From: Rhizophagus clarus
Taxonomy: Eukaryota > Glomeromycota > Glomeromycetes > Glomerales > Glomeraceae
Assembly: GCA_015698045.1 (NCBI GenBank)
Contig: BLAL01000315.1
Coordinates: 372,001-436,000, forward strand
Reading direction: 5' to 3'
Length of the DNA stretch: 64,000 nt
Shown here: positions 34,244-44,917 of the stretch, one piece after another
Layout of the letters: each line of letters opens with the position of its first letter
Numbering within the stretch: position 1 is the stretch's first letter
The notes under the pieces: model-generated
The model's database searches: none
What the model was told of the DNA's origin: nothing
Seen by the model: the letters and a program-made list of their open reading frames with translations, nothing else
Translations under genes and position numbers: made by a program

Positions 34244-36682
34244 TTAATTATTATTTAAGGTAAAAAGATTTCTAATAATCGGTTTACTAACAATTTGAAA
34301 AACTTCATATTCATCAACAGAAAATTTTTCCTTTGAATCCATAATAGGCTTTTTATAAGAAGTTTGATTACAACTACACATTTTATCAGTTTTGAAATTA
34401 TTCCCTGATATAATTAAATCACCATTTCCAAATATAGGTCCAGCAGAGTTAGATAACAAAAGTCCAATTCCATAATCATAATCTTTAACATCAGATTTTG
34501 TAAATTTTATTTCATTAACATCAACGTCGGCATCATCATCATAGTTGAAAGAAAATATAAAACTTTCATTACATTTTAAGAAATCAAAAGTTTGTTGTCC
34601 TGTTGTGTCAAGTGGAGATCTACTAATTTCAAATGTTTGTGGTAAGCTTACAGCAGATTGTAATAAAGAAATGTTATACTCTCGCATCTTTCTTATCTTT
34701 CTTACTAACCTGGACTCGGTTACACTAGTACTTGTATTTTGTGTTGTAACTTGCGATGAACCAGAAGAACCCTGTGTTGTAACTGGTGTTACGGAAGATA
34801 GTAAGTCACGCAAATCAGTCGTGACATTCGTTGTACTTGCCATTTGTGATAAATTAGAACTTCGTGTCGAGGAAGATAGTGTGCCAAAACCGCCAAAAGC
34901 AGATGTCGTTGTACTTGTTAATTGCGGCAATGTTGAGGAAGATGATGTGCCAAGACTAACCGTAGTATTCGTTGTGCTTAAATTAGAACTTCGTGTTGTG
35001 GATGATGGTGTGCCAAAACCGACAAAACCAGACACCGTTGCTGGCTGCGATGTCAAGAAAGGTGATGTGCCAAGACTAACCGTAGCATTCGTTGTGCTTA
35101 AATTAGAACTTCGTGTCGTGGATGATGGTGTACCAAAGCCGACAAAGCCAGACGTCGTTGCTGGCGACAATGTCGAGAAAGGTGATGTGCCAAGATTAAT
35201 CGTAGCATTCGTTGTGCTTAAATTAGAACTTCGTGCCGTGGAAGATGGTGTACTTGTTGATGATTTAAAATTTCGTCTCTTGGGTGTGCCAACTATTGAA
35301 CTTTCTGTTGAGGGAGACAGTATACCAAAACCAAACGTAGAATTCGTTTTCGATGGTGTTGAAGAAGATGATGTCACGCTGAAACCAAATAGATTTCCAA
35401 AAGTAGAACTTTGTGATGATGTACCAAAACCACTAAATTGAGGACGTGTTGTAGTAAAACCAGAATTATTTGATAAACTAGAAGAAGTAGTACCAAAGAA
35501 ACCAAAATCAGATGAACCAAAATTACGAATTACAGGTTTCCATTCTACACATTTTTTCCATGCCAAAGGATTATAACCACCAATAATTTTTCTTGTACCA
35601 GCTATTCTTATTACAACTAAAGTATTGAATTTGTCAAGACATTTAGAATGAAAGATTTCACTATTAAAACCATCTTGACTACCACGTAATAATAATTTAA
35701 ATTCATAAGGAATATCAGGAAACCTTAAAGGTTTAGTTGAATTACTTAACCAAGTTGCAATTTTTGCAGCTTCCGTTGATGTTATCACAGTAGAATCCAT
35801 AACACCAAGTCTAGGTGATAAATTAAATTCAGAATTTAAAACTCTTGAAGTTAAATGATATTGAATAATTCCCTCCTTTACTTTTTCCGGAATGATTTTT
35901 TCATAAGGACGAATTTCATAATAATAATTAATTGAAGTAATTCTATTAAATCTAATTAAAGGAAAGAAAGGTTCCAAAGATGATTTTAAAGATTTAAAAT
36001 CATCATCATTCCAATGAGAGAATAATTTTGAATTATTAATAGAATTTTTACCCCATAAAATTAATTTTCTCCAAATATCAATTTCACTTAAAGCTAAATT
36101 ATCTTTTTTAATTAAATTCATTAAAAGGACCTTATCTATTTTAACAAAGTCTTTAGCGTAAAATAATATATCAGGATGAAATTGAATAATATCATCAAAA
36201 TGTTGACGTAATTTTTTAAGTTCTTGATGTTTTAAAGAAATTTTATAAGTGAAAAAAAAATATTCTTGTAACCAATCTTTATGAGAAATTAAAAGTATAT
36301 CTTGTAAAAATTCCGACATGCCAATAATTTTTAATTCATTCATCGCTATTAACAATTCAAAAATATCTTTTCCTGATAAAGAACTAATATTTATTTCACC
36401 ATAATAAAAATATTTTAATAAAATATTAAAAATGAATGGTGAAATATTTGGTATATTTATAACAAGATTTTTTTCACCTTTTTTTTTGTTATCAGATAAA
36501 ATTGTTTTAAACCAAGGACATTGTGTACAAAGTATTAAAGAGTGAGCTTTAAATATATTGTCGGTTTTATTTTCTTTTTCATCACCAACGATAATTGTTA
36601 CGTCTCCATCAGTTTTCGCTTGATCGAAAAGTGTTTTATAATTATTAGATAAAATATTAAAGAAATTATGAGCGAAACTCAT
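34244..36682 (-). CDS. BTB-BACK-TLDc protein with FG/Ser/Thr-rich insertion
   Basis: Single-exon frame of 812 residues. The BTB domain spans residues ~25-130 (DVTIIVGDEKEN, FKAHSLILCTQCPWFKTIL, SPFIFNILLKYFYYGEI), BACK-like ~130-260 and TLDc from ~300. In TLDc, LVVIRIAGTRKIIGGYNPLAW (353-375) is separated from ESFIFSF (706-712) by ~330 residues, against 11 in the paralog at 55887. Roughly residues 386-695 of this insert are low-complexity Ser/Thr/Gly/Phe with FG, GFG and GNLFG motifs and three to four copies of a ~40-residue unit (TPSSTTRSSNLSTTNATVSL). A basic RLVRKIRKMRE follows. The domain ends EYEVFQIVSK. BTB proteins generally act as CUL3 adaptors; TLDc is linked to oxidative-stress responses. 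Both assignments are from family knowledge. The frame is intact, so the insert is tolerated. Confidence 0.85.
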   Translation of the reverse strand: MSFAHNFFNILSNNYKTLFDQAKTDGDVTIIVGDEKENKTDNIFKAHSLILCTQCPWFKTILSDNKKKGEKNLVINIPNISPFIFNILLKYFYYGEINISSLSGKDIFELLIAMNELKIIGMSEFLQDILLISHKDWLQEYFFFTYKISLKHQELKKLRQHFDDIIQFHPDILFYAKDFVKIDKVLLMNLIKKDNLALSEIDIWRKLILWGKNSINNSKLFSHWNDDDFKSLKSSLEPFFPLIRFNRITSINYYYEIRPYEKIIPEKVKEGIIQYHLTSRVLNSEFNLSPRLGVMDSTVITSTEAAKIATWLSNSTKPLRFPDIPYEFKLLLRGSQDGFNSEIFHSKCLDKFNTLVVIRIAGTRKIIGGYNPLAWKKCVEWKPVIRNFGSSDFGFFGTTSSSLSNNSGFTTTRPQFSGFGTSSQSSTFGNLFGFSVTSSSSTPSKTNSTFGFGILSPSTESSIVGTPKRRNFKSSTSTPSSTARSSNLSTTNATINLGTSPFSTLSPATTSGFVGFGTPSSTTRSSNLSTTNATVSLGTSPFLTSQPATVSGFVGFGTPSSTTRSSNLSTTNTTVSLGTSSSSTLPQLTSTTTSAFGGFGTLSSSTRSSNLSQMASTTNVTTDLRDLLSSVTPVTTQGSSGSSQVTTQNTSTSVTESRLVRKIRKMREYNISLLQSAVSLPQTFEISRSPLDTTGQQTFDFLKCNESFIFSFNYDDDADVDVNEIKFTKSDVKDYDYGIGLLLSNSAGPIFGNGDLIISGNNFKTDKMCSCNQTSYKKPIMDSKEKFSVDEYEVFQIVSKPIIRNLFTLNNN
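34598..35527 (-). repeat. In-frame coding minisatellite inside the TLDc domain
   Basis: The segment encodes the FG/Ser/Thr-rich insert. The marker AATTAGAACTTCGTG (plus strand) recurs at 34852, 34981, 35101 and 35221, spacings 129, 120 and 120 bp, all multiples of three, so unit gain or loss keeps the frame. The plus strand is also open for 298 codons here, a by-product of the repeat composition. Confidence 0.8.
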
Positions 36683-38285
36683 TTTTGGTTTTTTTTTTTT
36701 AAATGGGAAAAAGTTTATTTTTATAAGAACCTGTTAATTGTTTCCGGATTAAGTATATAACCAGTTGTTCCAGCAAAGTATGTGACACGAATTTTATTAC
36801 TCCTATGACAAGGAATATAGATTTTCACAATTTACGTTTTAAATAAAAGGTATTTCTTTGTTATTTTGATCACTTTCTCGTTTCAAAAATTAATTACCGT
36901 ACATATATTGGTAAATAGGTTCCTTTATTATATTCTCAACTTTCAACCTTCAACTTTCAAAAAATCAGTACATGAAATAATTTAGAACTCGTTAGAATCT
37001 TGGCGACGTGGCACATTTCCTTTTTCAAACTTGAGACACGAATTGAGGTGTCAAATGTGATACACATTATCATTCGTGCGATCTTTTTTCATAACGTTAC
37101 ATAAAAGTTTATTCATTTACCAAAATTGGTTACCTAATTACCAAGCAGATAATATCTATAACGGATTATCCGATTCCGTCATAGAAGCAGTATAGATTTA
37201 TCCGATCTGTGACTTTGTGAGCATCGCATTATCAATTTATTATAATATGTTTTAAAACGTTAAACGTTTAATTACATCAATAAATGGTAAAGAATGAAGT
37301 ATAAAAGGATGATTTTGACGGTAATCCTGAAATAACAGATAACTACCTAATAATCCCTTATTCCAAGAACATTCTTTTCAGTGTATAAAATCGCTTTTTC
37401 ATATATGATTTAATACCATTATTTATAACGGGAAAAAGACATTAAATCTATCTCCTTATTTGCATTTTTTCACACAGATTTTCAATAATCATTAATCCAA
37501 TCCTTTTGAAGTTCCTTTGATTGTTGCCCTGAAAATCTAAGCTAATTCCAGGCGCACTTGCACTACGTTGCATTAATACAAAGTGGTAATGGAAGAGGAG
37601 TCAATGAATGTGGTTTATCTTTAATCTCAGCCTTAGAACATGAGCGACCAAAAAAAAAATATTCTTTTCTTGGCTTTATTTCAGTAATCTTTACTAGTTT
37701 CCAGCAATTGAAGCAAATAGCCATTTGACTTTATGAACACTAGGTCTACGATACTAGTCTACAATAGTTAAGGGGATCAACTTTTAATTCATGGTTAACA
37801 TAGTACGACTTGGATACCCTTGCCCGAATGATGCGAAAAGGTAGTACACATATATCTTCTCTTAGAAAGTAACTCTTGCAGAGCACCTCTTACACGAACA
37901 GCCCATTGCTGCGGTGTTTCATGAGATCTGATGATAGATAAATCATCGTACTGTTTTCCTATTTCCATCGTTTTTGTAAACCGCTTATAGTCACAAGAAC
38001 CGTATTTTGCTTGATAATCAGGGTGGAGATTTATAAAAACCTTATCTGTTATTATCAAACGTTTTTATTATTAGATAGGATCTGCAAATTGCACAAATCA
38101 TTTTCCGCATGTTAAGAAAAAAATTTAACTGTGAAACGAGATTTTTATGTTGGACAAGCTGACATAAGTCGCTGATGAATCTTTGTGGTCGCAAATTTAG
38201 TCGCACAAAATTATCAGATTACCGGATTTACACATAAAAAAAACAGAAAAAGTCTCTTAACTTTAAATTTTTTCATCCAAAAATC
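36683..38285. other. Intergenic with coding-like debris
   Basis: No complete gene. 37549-37728 (plus) is open and reads VALIQSGNGRGVNECGLSLI then ALEHERPKKKYSF to a stop. 37795-38058 (minus) is an 87-codon frame with a natural composition (INLHPDYQAKYGSCDYKR, HETPQQWAVRV). Neither has a recognisable family, and they could be remnants of lost genes. Confidence 0.35.
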
Positions 38286-39126
38286 ATGTCAGCAGGCGTT
38301 TACAAAATCCCAAATATTACCTATGGATTGTTCGCAAAGATCATAGAAGTATAATTGATTTTTTCATAGAATAAATATTCACTTGTTTAATTCTTTTCGA
38401 AGGCAGAAAACATTCCTACATCTTTGAGTATTTTAACTGCATTTTTTTGACCGGAATCAACAACGAGCTCAAGGAATTCTAACTAGCGTTTTATTGCAGT
38501 TGAAAAGAATTACCCATGCATTAAGATTTTATTTGTTTATATATATATATTTTTTTTGTATAAATATAGGAGCTGGGCAAAGTTATGAGAAAGGTCACTA
38601 TTACTATCAAGAATAAGACACCACTAATTCTTGAGAACCCTGAAATATATTTTAGATTTGGGAACTCTCCTTATAGCAATCTTGACATTACTCCTGTCAA
38701 AAATGGTGAAGGTATGGTTTGGGGTGGTTGTAAGACCGAATATTCGTTGAGGGGAACCGAAAGGGTTATTGTGTACCACATCAAAGATCAAAATAAAACT
38801 TTAGCTTTTATGTGAAAAGTCCCATATGCACGTAAAAATAGGTGGTGTGTTAAAGTTTATGATGGTTATATCAATAATCCTAGCGCAGGTAATAATTCAA
38901 TTTTTGTTTATTAAACGAATCATTATTATATCATTCACAATATTCATCTCCGTTATTGACCCAGAATTATTTTTTGAGATGCGTGAAAATTCCCATTTAG
39001 GAGGAGATGGTAAAAACTTACAAAGGTAAACTCGACGGTGGTTTGTATTATAATGAATCTATGGGAGGAACTGGAATGCCTCATGTTAAGGTTGAGTTAC
39101 AATATTGTGATTCTAAGGAAGAATGA
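38286..39126 (+). pseudogene. Actinoporin-like pore-forming protein, broken
   Basis: Four segments read as an actinoporin-type (sea-anemone cytolysin fold) protein: a short first exon from ATG 38286 to 38348 (before GTATAA), a second from 38403, the main exon from 38570 (after AATATAG) to about 38888, and a last segment 38999-39126. In the main exon KVTITIKNKTPLILENPEIY, the YFRFGNSPY region and the later VPYA/WCVKVYDG region match the beta-sandwich pattern of the family. It is damaged: the second segment meets TGA at 38448, the main exon has an in-frame TGA at 38813, and the exon 3/4 phases do not agree. The family makes membrane pores in animals, and related folds occur in plants and fungi. 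This copy cannot make the full protein as it stands. Confidence 0.6.
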
Positions 39127-41862
39127 AACTGGATAGTGTTATAATTAAGCATATGCACAAAGTAAATATTATTTATGTATCGTGATATTAATATGATTAA
39201 CATCTAAATTCAAAAGTCAAATACATTTCTAAGCATAAATTAAAGTTGTTCCTTTATTTTATTGTATATAAAATTAATATCATTACCATACTAGATAATT
39301 TTACTTACATTCTTTTGCTTTATTTTTTTTTTTTAAGATAACTTGTTAAATTTGTAATTTTTAATGTATTTAGTACTTGTCTAGTGTTTAATCTTAATCA
39401 TACTATCAATTATGCATTTTGTAAAAATACTGTATTTGAATACTATCATATCACTACTAAATTTTTGTTATCTTAAAAAAAGGGTATTCACTTTTTTAAT
39501 AATGAAAATGGTAACCTTGTACTAAGGGCATCTTGAGAAAGAAAATTTTAATTAATAAAGCAACATATTCATAATCAAATTTGTGGTATGGAATATATAA
39601 ATATTATTATCGTAATTGTTATGCTATCAATTGTAATACATTTTACAATGGGACGTCGATATCACTAAAGGATCAAGTCTGATACTTTTACGTGAGTGAC
39701 AGTTTTAAAAAATTTGTAATATATATATTAGTGTTGTAGTTTAGGTTCTTATTTCTATAATATGTTTCACTTTACATTCAATCCTTTCTATCAATAAAAT
39801 AGATGAGCGGACTCAACAACGGTTTTCAAAACCATTCCCTAGTATTAATGTTAAGCATGGGACTTTATGTTACCATTTTCTATATAAAATAAATTGTTAA
39901 TTGGTCATAACTCATAAATCAGACATACCAATCATGATTTTGTTTCATTGTGACCATTTTAAAAATTTATCTATATAGTATTCAATAGTTCTAATATCAA
40001 GAATCTAGAGATCAGGTCAACTATAATTTAAAACTTTTATAAGCCTAGAGTATTGAATCAATATGGATGACGTAGAATATTTATTTAAGTGCTTAGTGAT
40101 ATAGACTTCGATAGTAACTCCTTTCCATTAGTTCTTCATAGAGATTTAGGGCTTCTTGAGACTTTTTATAAATGATTCAAATTCTGAGGAATCTTCTTGC
40201 TTTGGAAATTGTGCAAATTTATTTCATAAATAAGTAAATAACTGATCATTGTTGAATATACGAACGGTATGACGGATCAGCTGTAATTTTTTAGTTCAGC
40301 TTACATCCCCTCTAAATGAGAGCAGCAAAAGTCCAATTTCTAGGTTACCAATATAAGGTTGCCAGATATCTCCTCCCACATAGGAGTTGAATGATACTTT
40401 ACCTTCAAAGGCTAAAATTAAACAGGAAACATTATGAAAGATAAAGTAAAAATCTAATGCAATGTGAAATCTTGAGACCTACAATCACTTAATGTTCCAT
40501 AATTATCATAAAGATAACGGCTATTCTTATCTAAGTGAATTATCCATGCTGAAAAGTCCAATCAACGTCCGTACTGCATCTTGTTTCCATCTTTGGAACT
40601 TAATAATATACTTTATTTCATTAATATCATTAAAAAGTTAATGTATTTAAAGATGGTTTAAGATTTTAGTCGAAGATCGCTGGCCTTAACAAGCTACTAG
40701 AAAATTGGAACAGCGGGAAAAAACCAAGTGTGTCATCTGACGAGTACAAACATTATCATGATTTGGTATTTAAAGAATTTGGTGCAGTATTATGCTTTGA
40801 AATTTACTTTACCTAAGATTCTATGCAGCTTCCAGGCTCTTTCCTTCCTTTTACGCAAAGCATCATCAGAGAGTTTCGTCTCGGGAATTTCCTTCCTAAC
40901 CTCACTTTTGTCCAAAGCTCCTTATCGTAAGTGGGTAATTTTTTACTATTTCGCTTTGCAACTGTTTATCTTCCAACTCTAACCTTAAACTCAACATTCT
41001 CAGTATTAATTTTTCGCAAATTTTACGTCGCACAACCCCTATTCATTTGGCAAGAATTTTTACCGAATATCTAACATGACGAATTTTTTTTTACTAAACT
41101 TATAATGGCGATAGTATTACGATAATACGATATCGTGTGGGGTTATAGAGTTCACGATAGAATTTCGATTCAGTAACGATATAGTTTCGATTTTAAAAAT
41201 TTCTTCAAAAGTAATTAATTGACTGTCACGCAAATTCAAACCGTTGGATTTTGATAGGAAGAACTGGAATTTCCTAAGTATTCTGAGATTTCCTGAGTCA
41301 GTTTTATGGTCTTCATTATGTTATCTAAATCAAAGTCTTTTTTTTTTTTATTTATTTTTTATGATTAGAGAATTCTTTTTGAAATCTAAACAGGCTTATA
41401 GCCTTGCTTCTATACTGACTTTCTCTTGTGAGGATATCGGGTTCGACTGTACATCAGATGGTTTTTGTTCCATCTCTTCAAAGCGAGCCCTCTAAGCCAT
41501 TATTATAAAGACGTATCATGATTTAATTTCAACTATCTCTAATTTATTTTTTATGATGAGAATTCTTTTTGAAATCTCTCTCGTGAGGATATCAGGTTCG
41601 ACATATATTGGATGGCAATAGTTCAGATGGGTTTCGTCTATTTAAAGCAAGCCTGCTGTGCGCATGTTTGTGGCGCAGCAAATTTTGTTTCTTAATATGA
41701 TATGTGGCTTTAAAAATAATATGTTACGCGTATTTTTGTCTTCGCCTAAGCCTTAGGGATTTTTATATGTAAATACGCTCCTGATCCCACACAGTTTGAA
41801 AAAAAATAGAGAAAAATTCCTCTACAAAGAAAAAAAAAAATAAAAATTAACAAAAAATCAAA
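39127..41862. other. Intergenic with decayed exons and a direct duplication
   Basis: No intact gene. On the minus strand around 40320-40580 two exon-like pieces, AWIIHLDKNSRYLYDNYGTL and FEGKVSFNSYVGGDIWQPY, are separated by GTAGGT...TTTTAG and could be joined in phase. A further piece near 40840-40930 reads IPETKLSDDALRKRKERAWK. The family is not recognised and stops occur. A direct duplication around AGAATTCTTTTTGAAATCT and GAGGATATCRGGTTCGAC links 41360-41490 to 41555-41680. Confidence 0.35.
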
Positions 41863-42137
41863 ATGAGACTCAATATATTTTTGTTCCCCTTAACCATCCT
41901 TTTCGCCCTTATTGCTGTTGCTTCGGCTAATTGGGGATGGGCTAATTGGAGATGTTGTTGTGGTCATATTGGTGTTCTGGGTGATACCTTTGAAGGAGTC
42001 GCGATTAAATATCATGTAAGTTTGAGAGAGTTGATCATCAGAATCCGGACCTACCGGTAGTCATTCGCATCGATCCTGGATGCTTTATCTGGATACCTGG
42101 TAAATCTTACTGTAATCGTTGTCCTAAAAATCCTTAA
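41863..42137 (+). CDS. Secreted LysM protein (effector-like), one frameshift
   Basis: The first 22 residues (MRLNIFLFPLTILFALIAV..., cleaved near ASA-NW) are a clear signal peptide. After NWGWANWRCCCGH comes a LysM domain: GDTFEGVAIKYHVSLRELI, which should continue to the QNPDLP motif. The frame shifts by one base at about 42033. The downstream frame reads QNPDLPVVIRIDPGCFIWIP then GKSYCNRCPKNP and stops at 42135-42137, restoring the expected length of ~90 residues. LysM binds chitin or chito-oligosaccharides. Small secreted single-LysM proteins in mycorrhizal fungi mask chitin from plant receptors, so this may be such an effector. As written, the frame ends early at 42058. A real mutation or a one-base assembly error are both possible. 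Confidence 0.7.
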
Positions 42138-42405
42138 GGTTTGTATTTTTATCTTTATTGTTTATCTTTTATCGATTACTAATTAATTTATAATATTTTA
42201 CATAGAATTATCTGTGCTTTTAATTAATAATAGTGGGAGAAATCCATCCATTTATTAAAATTTATTTCGTTATTTGTTATTATTTTCTTTTGCTTTAATA
42301 ACTTTTAACTAGACGACAATAACGTTGGTTAAATTTGTAGATAGTACATTAAATAGTATTGTATATATTTAGTAAATTTATTGTCTCTTAATAAACGTAA
42401 CATAC
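42138..42405. other. 3' flank of LysM gene
   Basis: AT-rich sequence up to the target duplication of the next element. Nothing further seen. Confidence 0.3.
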
Positions 42406-42414
42406 GTTTTAAAA

Positions 42415-42767
42415 GGGAGCCGTCCGAAATCCCGAAACTCAAAATCCCGACAGGCCAAAATCCCGACAGGTGCAAAATCCCGACAGATCTTTATTAGCAT
42501 AAGATAGGAGTTTCACACTGGATTTTTTATATAAGATAGGAGTTACTTAGGGTTAGTTTAGGGTTAGATTAGGGTTAGTTAGGGTTAGAGTTAGGTTAGG
42601 TTAGGAAGGTGTTAAGAAAAAAAAACTGCGAGCGAAGCGAGCAAAGGAAGTTACTTAGGGTTTGAATAATTAAAAAATAAGGCAAATGGATTTAATTTAT
42701 TAATAAAAAAATTGTCGGGATTTTGTACCTGTCGGGATTTTGAGTGTTGGGATTTCGTACCGTACCC
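42415..42767. mobile_element. Mutator-like non-autonomous element with telomere-like repeats (353 bp)
   Basis: Inverted termini GGGAGCCGTCCGAAATCCC and GGGTACGGTACGAAATCCC are flanked by an exact 9-bp duplication GTTTTAAAA (42406-42414 and 42768-42776), the length typical of Mutator-like elements. The arms carry repeated AAAATCCCGACAGG. The centre (42545-42610) is a run of TTAGGGTTAG variants (TTAGGG, TTAGG, TTAGGGTTAGTT), resembling telomeric repeats, followed by GCGAGCGAAGCGAGC. No coding frame. Confidence 0.8.
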
Positions 42768-42776
42768 GTTTTAAAA

Positions 42777-43054
42777 TATTCGAAATAAAATCTTTATAAG
42801 TAAAAATAAAAGTAAAAAAATGAGAGTAGCAGGATATTTCAAGGGAGGAAAGGCATAAAAGAACATAAGCCTGCCGAGCCCAACTCATATACTGGCAGTT
42901 CCTTCCCCGCTACTCTGAATTATTTACACTACTCGCATTATCTGTTATTGTTATTATCTAAGCTAGCAATTTCTTTACTATCTACCCATCTCATAATTGA
43001 CATCACTGTGTTAAATTTTGGATCCCCTTTACCATAATAAAACTTTCTACAGTA
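42777..43054. other. Spacer, no gene seen
   Basis: A 62-codon frame here (42700-42888, minus) overlaps the preceding element and is not credible. Nothing else found. Confidence 0.3.
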
Positions 43055-43165
43055 CAGTCACACCTCGATATAACGAAGTAAGTGTCCGATCGGACCTAAA
43101 ATTCGTTAATACTATAACGAATAATTCGGTATCGGTAAAAATCACGTGATTTGCCGATCCGATTT
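43054..43165. mobile_element. pogo-like terminus
   Basis: CAGTCACACCTCGATATAACG after TA is a typical pogo/Fot1-type inverted-repeat end. It is followed by GTCCGATCGGACC and the TTCGTTAATACTATAACGAA segment also found as a relic at 5329. The opposite end was not found, so the element is incomplete or its border is unrecognised. Confidence 0.45.
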
Positions 43166-43714
43166 ATATTAAGATAAGTTATCCGTTTCTTTTTTTTTAC
43201 TGCTGTTGCGGTAGAACCATCACACAGCTTAACCGAATCAACGCTATTATAACGCAAGTTCAACACTACATCCCGCAAGTTTACGATCAAGAGAATCATT
43301 TCACTTCTTGAAAACAGACGGCTATTCTGTTCCTTGCGAAGGATGTAACCAACCAACATGCTTATAATGTTGACAGTCCCTCAATTTGCACTATCTACAT
43401 AGCCACCTTGGCCTTGGTTTTTACAAACTGCTTCATCACACTTCTGTTACTATACTGCACTACGCTAGATAAAAGTCCTGGCGCTTCCCCAATAAACCAT
43501 TCCTCACTCTATGAACGTTAGCATTCAATCATTTTTTATTAACTCAATATCACAAAAAGCATAATAAAAGACAACAAGAATCCTCAACTCAACATAATCA
43601 CAATTCATCACGGTCTTCCGCATCACTCTTACTTTGTCATAATGACACTCCAATTCGCAGACAGGTACTTTGCATCGCATCTCTCCCATTACTCCAGACA
43701 CTTCATCTTGAGAT

Positions 43715-43939
43715 TAGGGATTGGAATCGAAAATCGAATCTTTTCAGTATTTTGTTTTAGATGATCAGCTTGACTTCGAATCAGTTTCTAATTATAGCAA
43801 AAACAATCAGTACTTGGCCTGTATTGGAAATCACTTTGGAATCAGGTCGGCTAATATGTGAAAATTTTTTCAGAATCGATTCTCGAGAATCGATTTTACT
43901 ATGTTTTATCGATTTTCGATTAATCGATTCCAATCCCTA
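43715..43939. mobile_element. Small hAT-like element with ATCGATT motifs (225 bp)
   Basis: Both ends are TAGGGATTGGAATCGA. Subterminal sequence is dominated by AATCGATTCTCGAGAATCG and ATCGATTTTCGATTAATCG. Flanking 8-mers CTTGAGAT and CGTGAACT agree at five positions, perhaps a decayed target duplication. No coding content; the 62-codon frame at 43761 is inside it and not called. Confidence 0.65.
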
Positions 43940-43949
43940 CGTGAACTAG

Positions 43950-44720
43950 ACTTATTTATGGAACTATTAGACTTATTTTTGTTAGATTTAAGAAAATTGT
44001 TAGACTTATTTTTTCGTATGACTTATTTTTGAGAAAACTTTTCATGATTTATTTTATAAGTTTTCATATGACTTATTTTTGAGAAAATTGGAACAAAAAT
44101 TTTTGTATAACTTATTTTTCATATGATTTAAAATAAAAATATATTATTTAATGGGCTAGCTTATGTAAAATCCTTTTCTAATATATTGTTTTTTTGTTAG
44201 ATTTAAACTTATTTATGGGTAATAAAGACTGTTAGATTTATTTTCGTTAGATTTAAGAAAATCATTTTTCGTATGATTTATTTTTGAGAAATTGAAACAA
44301 AAATTTTCGTATAACTTATTTTTCATATGATTTAAAATAAAAATATAAAATCCATTTCTAATATATTACTTTTTTTGTTAGATTTAAGCTTATTTATGGG
44401 GGTAATAAGAACTGTTAGACTTATTTTTGTTAAATTTAAGAAAATCATTAGACTTATTTTTTTTTTTGAGAGAATTAAAACAAAATTTTTCATATGACTT
44501 ATTTATAAGTTTTTGTATAACTTATTTTTTTTGTATGACTTATTTATAAGTTTTTGTATAACTTATTTTTTTTTGTATGACTTATTTTTAAGAAAATTGT
44601 GACAAAAATTTTTCATAATTTATTTTTGTATAATTTAAAATAAAATATACTATTTAATAAACTAGCTTATATAGAATCCATTCCTGATATATTATTTTTT
44701 ATTTGTATGATTAAATAAAT
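43950..44720. repeat. Tandem repeat, GTTAGACTTATTTTT units
   Basis: About three diverged copies of a 180-330-bp unit. Shared landmarks: GTTAGACTTATTTTTGTTAG, GTATGACTTATTTTTGAG, CATATGATTTAAAATAAAAA and TTTCTAATATATT (near 44177, 44357 and 44690). Subrepeats of GACTTATTTTT occur within each unit. Confidence 0.65.
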
Positions 44721-44917
44721 ATAACAAAAAGTTAATATAGAAATTAAGAATTTAGGGCTTTTCTAATATACTAAAAAAATTAATATAGAAATTAAGATTT
44801 AAAAAAAGCTAAAAGCTTTTCTAATATAATAAATAATAATAATTTTAAATACTAAAACTTATAAAAGCTTTCTAATATAATAAAATCAATATTGATTTTA
44901 ATATTCTGATTCTATAT

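Noticed and set aside
34545-35441. 298-codon plus-strand frame
   Set aside because: It is antisense to the FG-rich insert of the BTB-TLDc gene. Its Val/Pro/Asp repeats are the mirror of the 120-bp coding repeat, and no domain or start context supports it.
43096-43359. 87-codon minus-strand frame
   Set aside because: It overlaps the pogo-like terminus and has no coding features.
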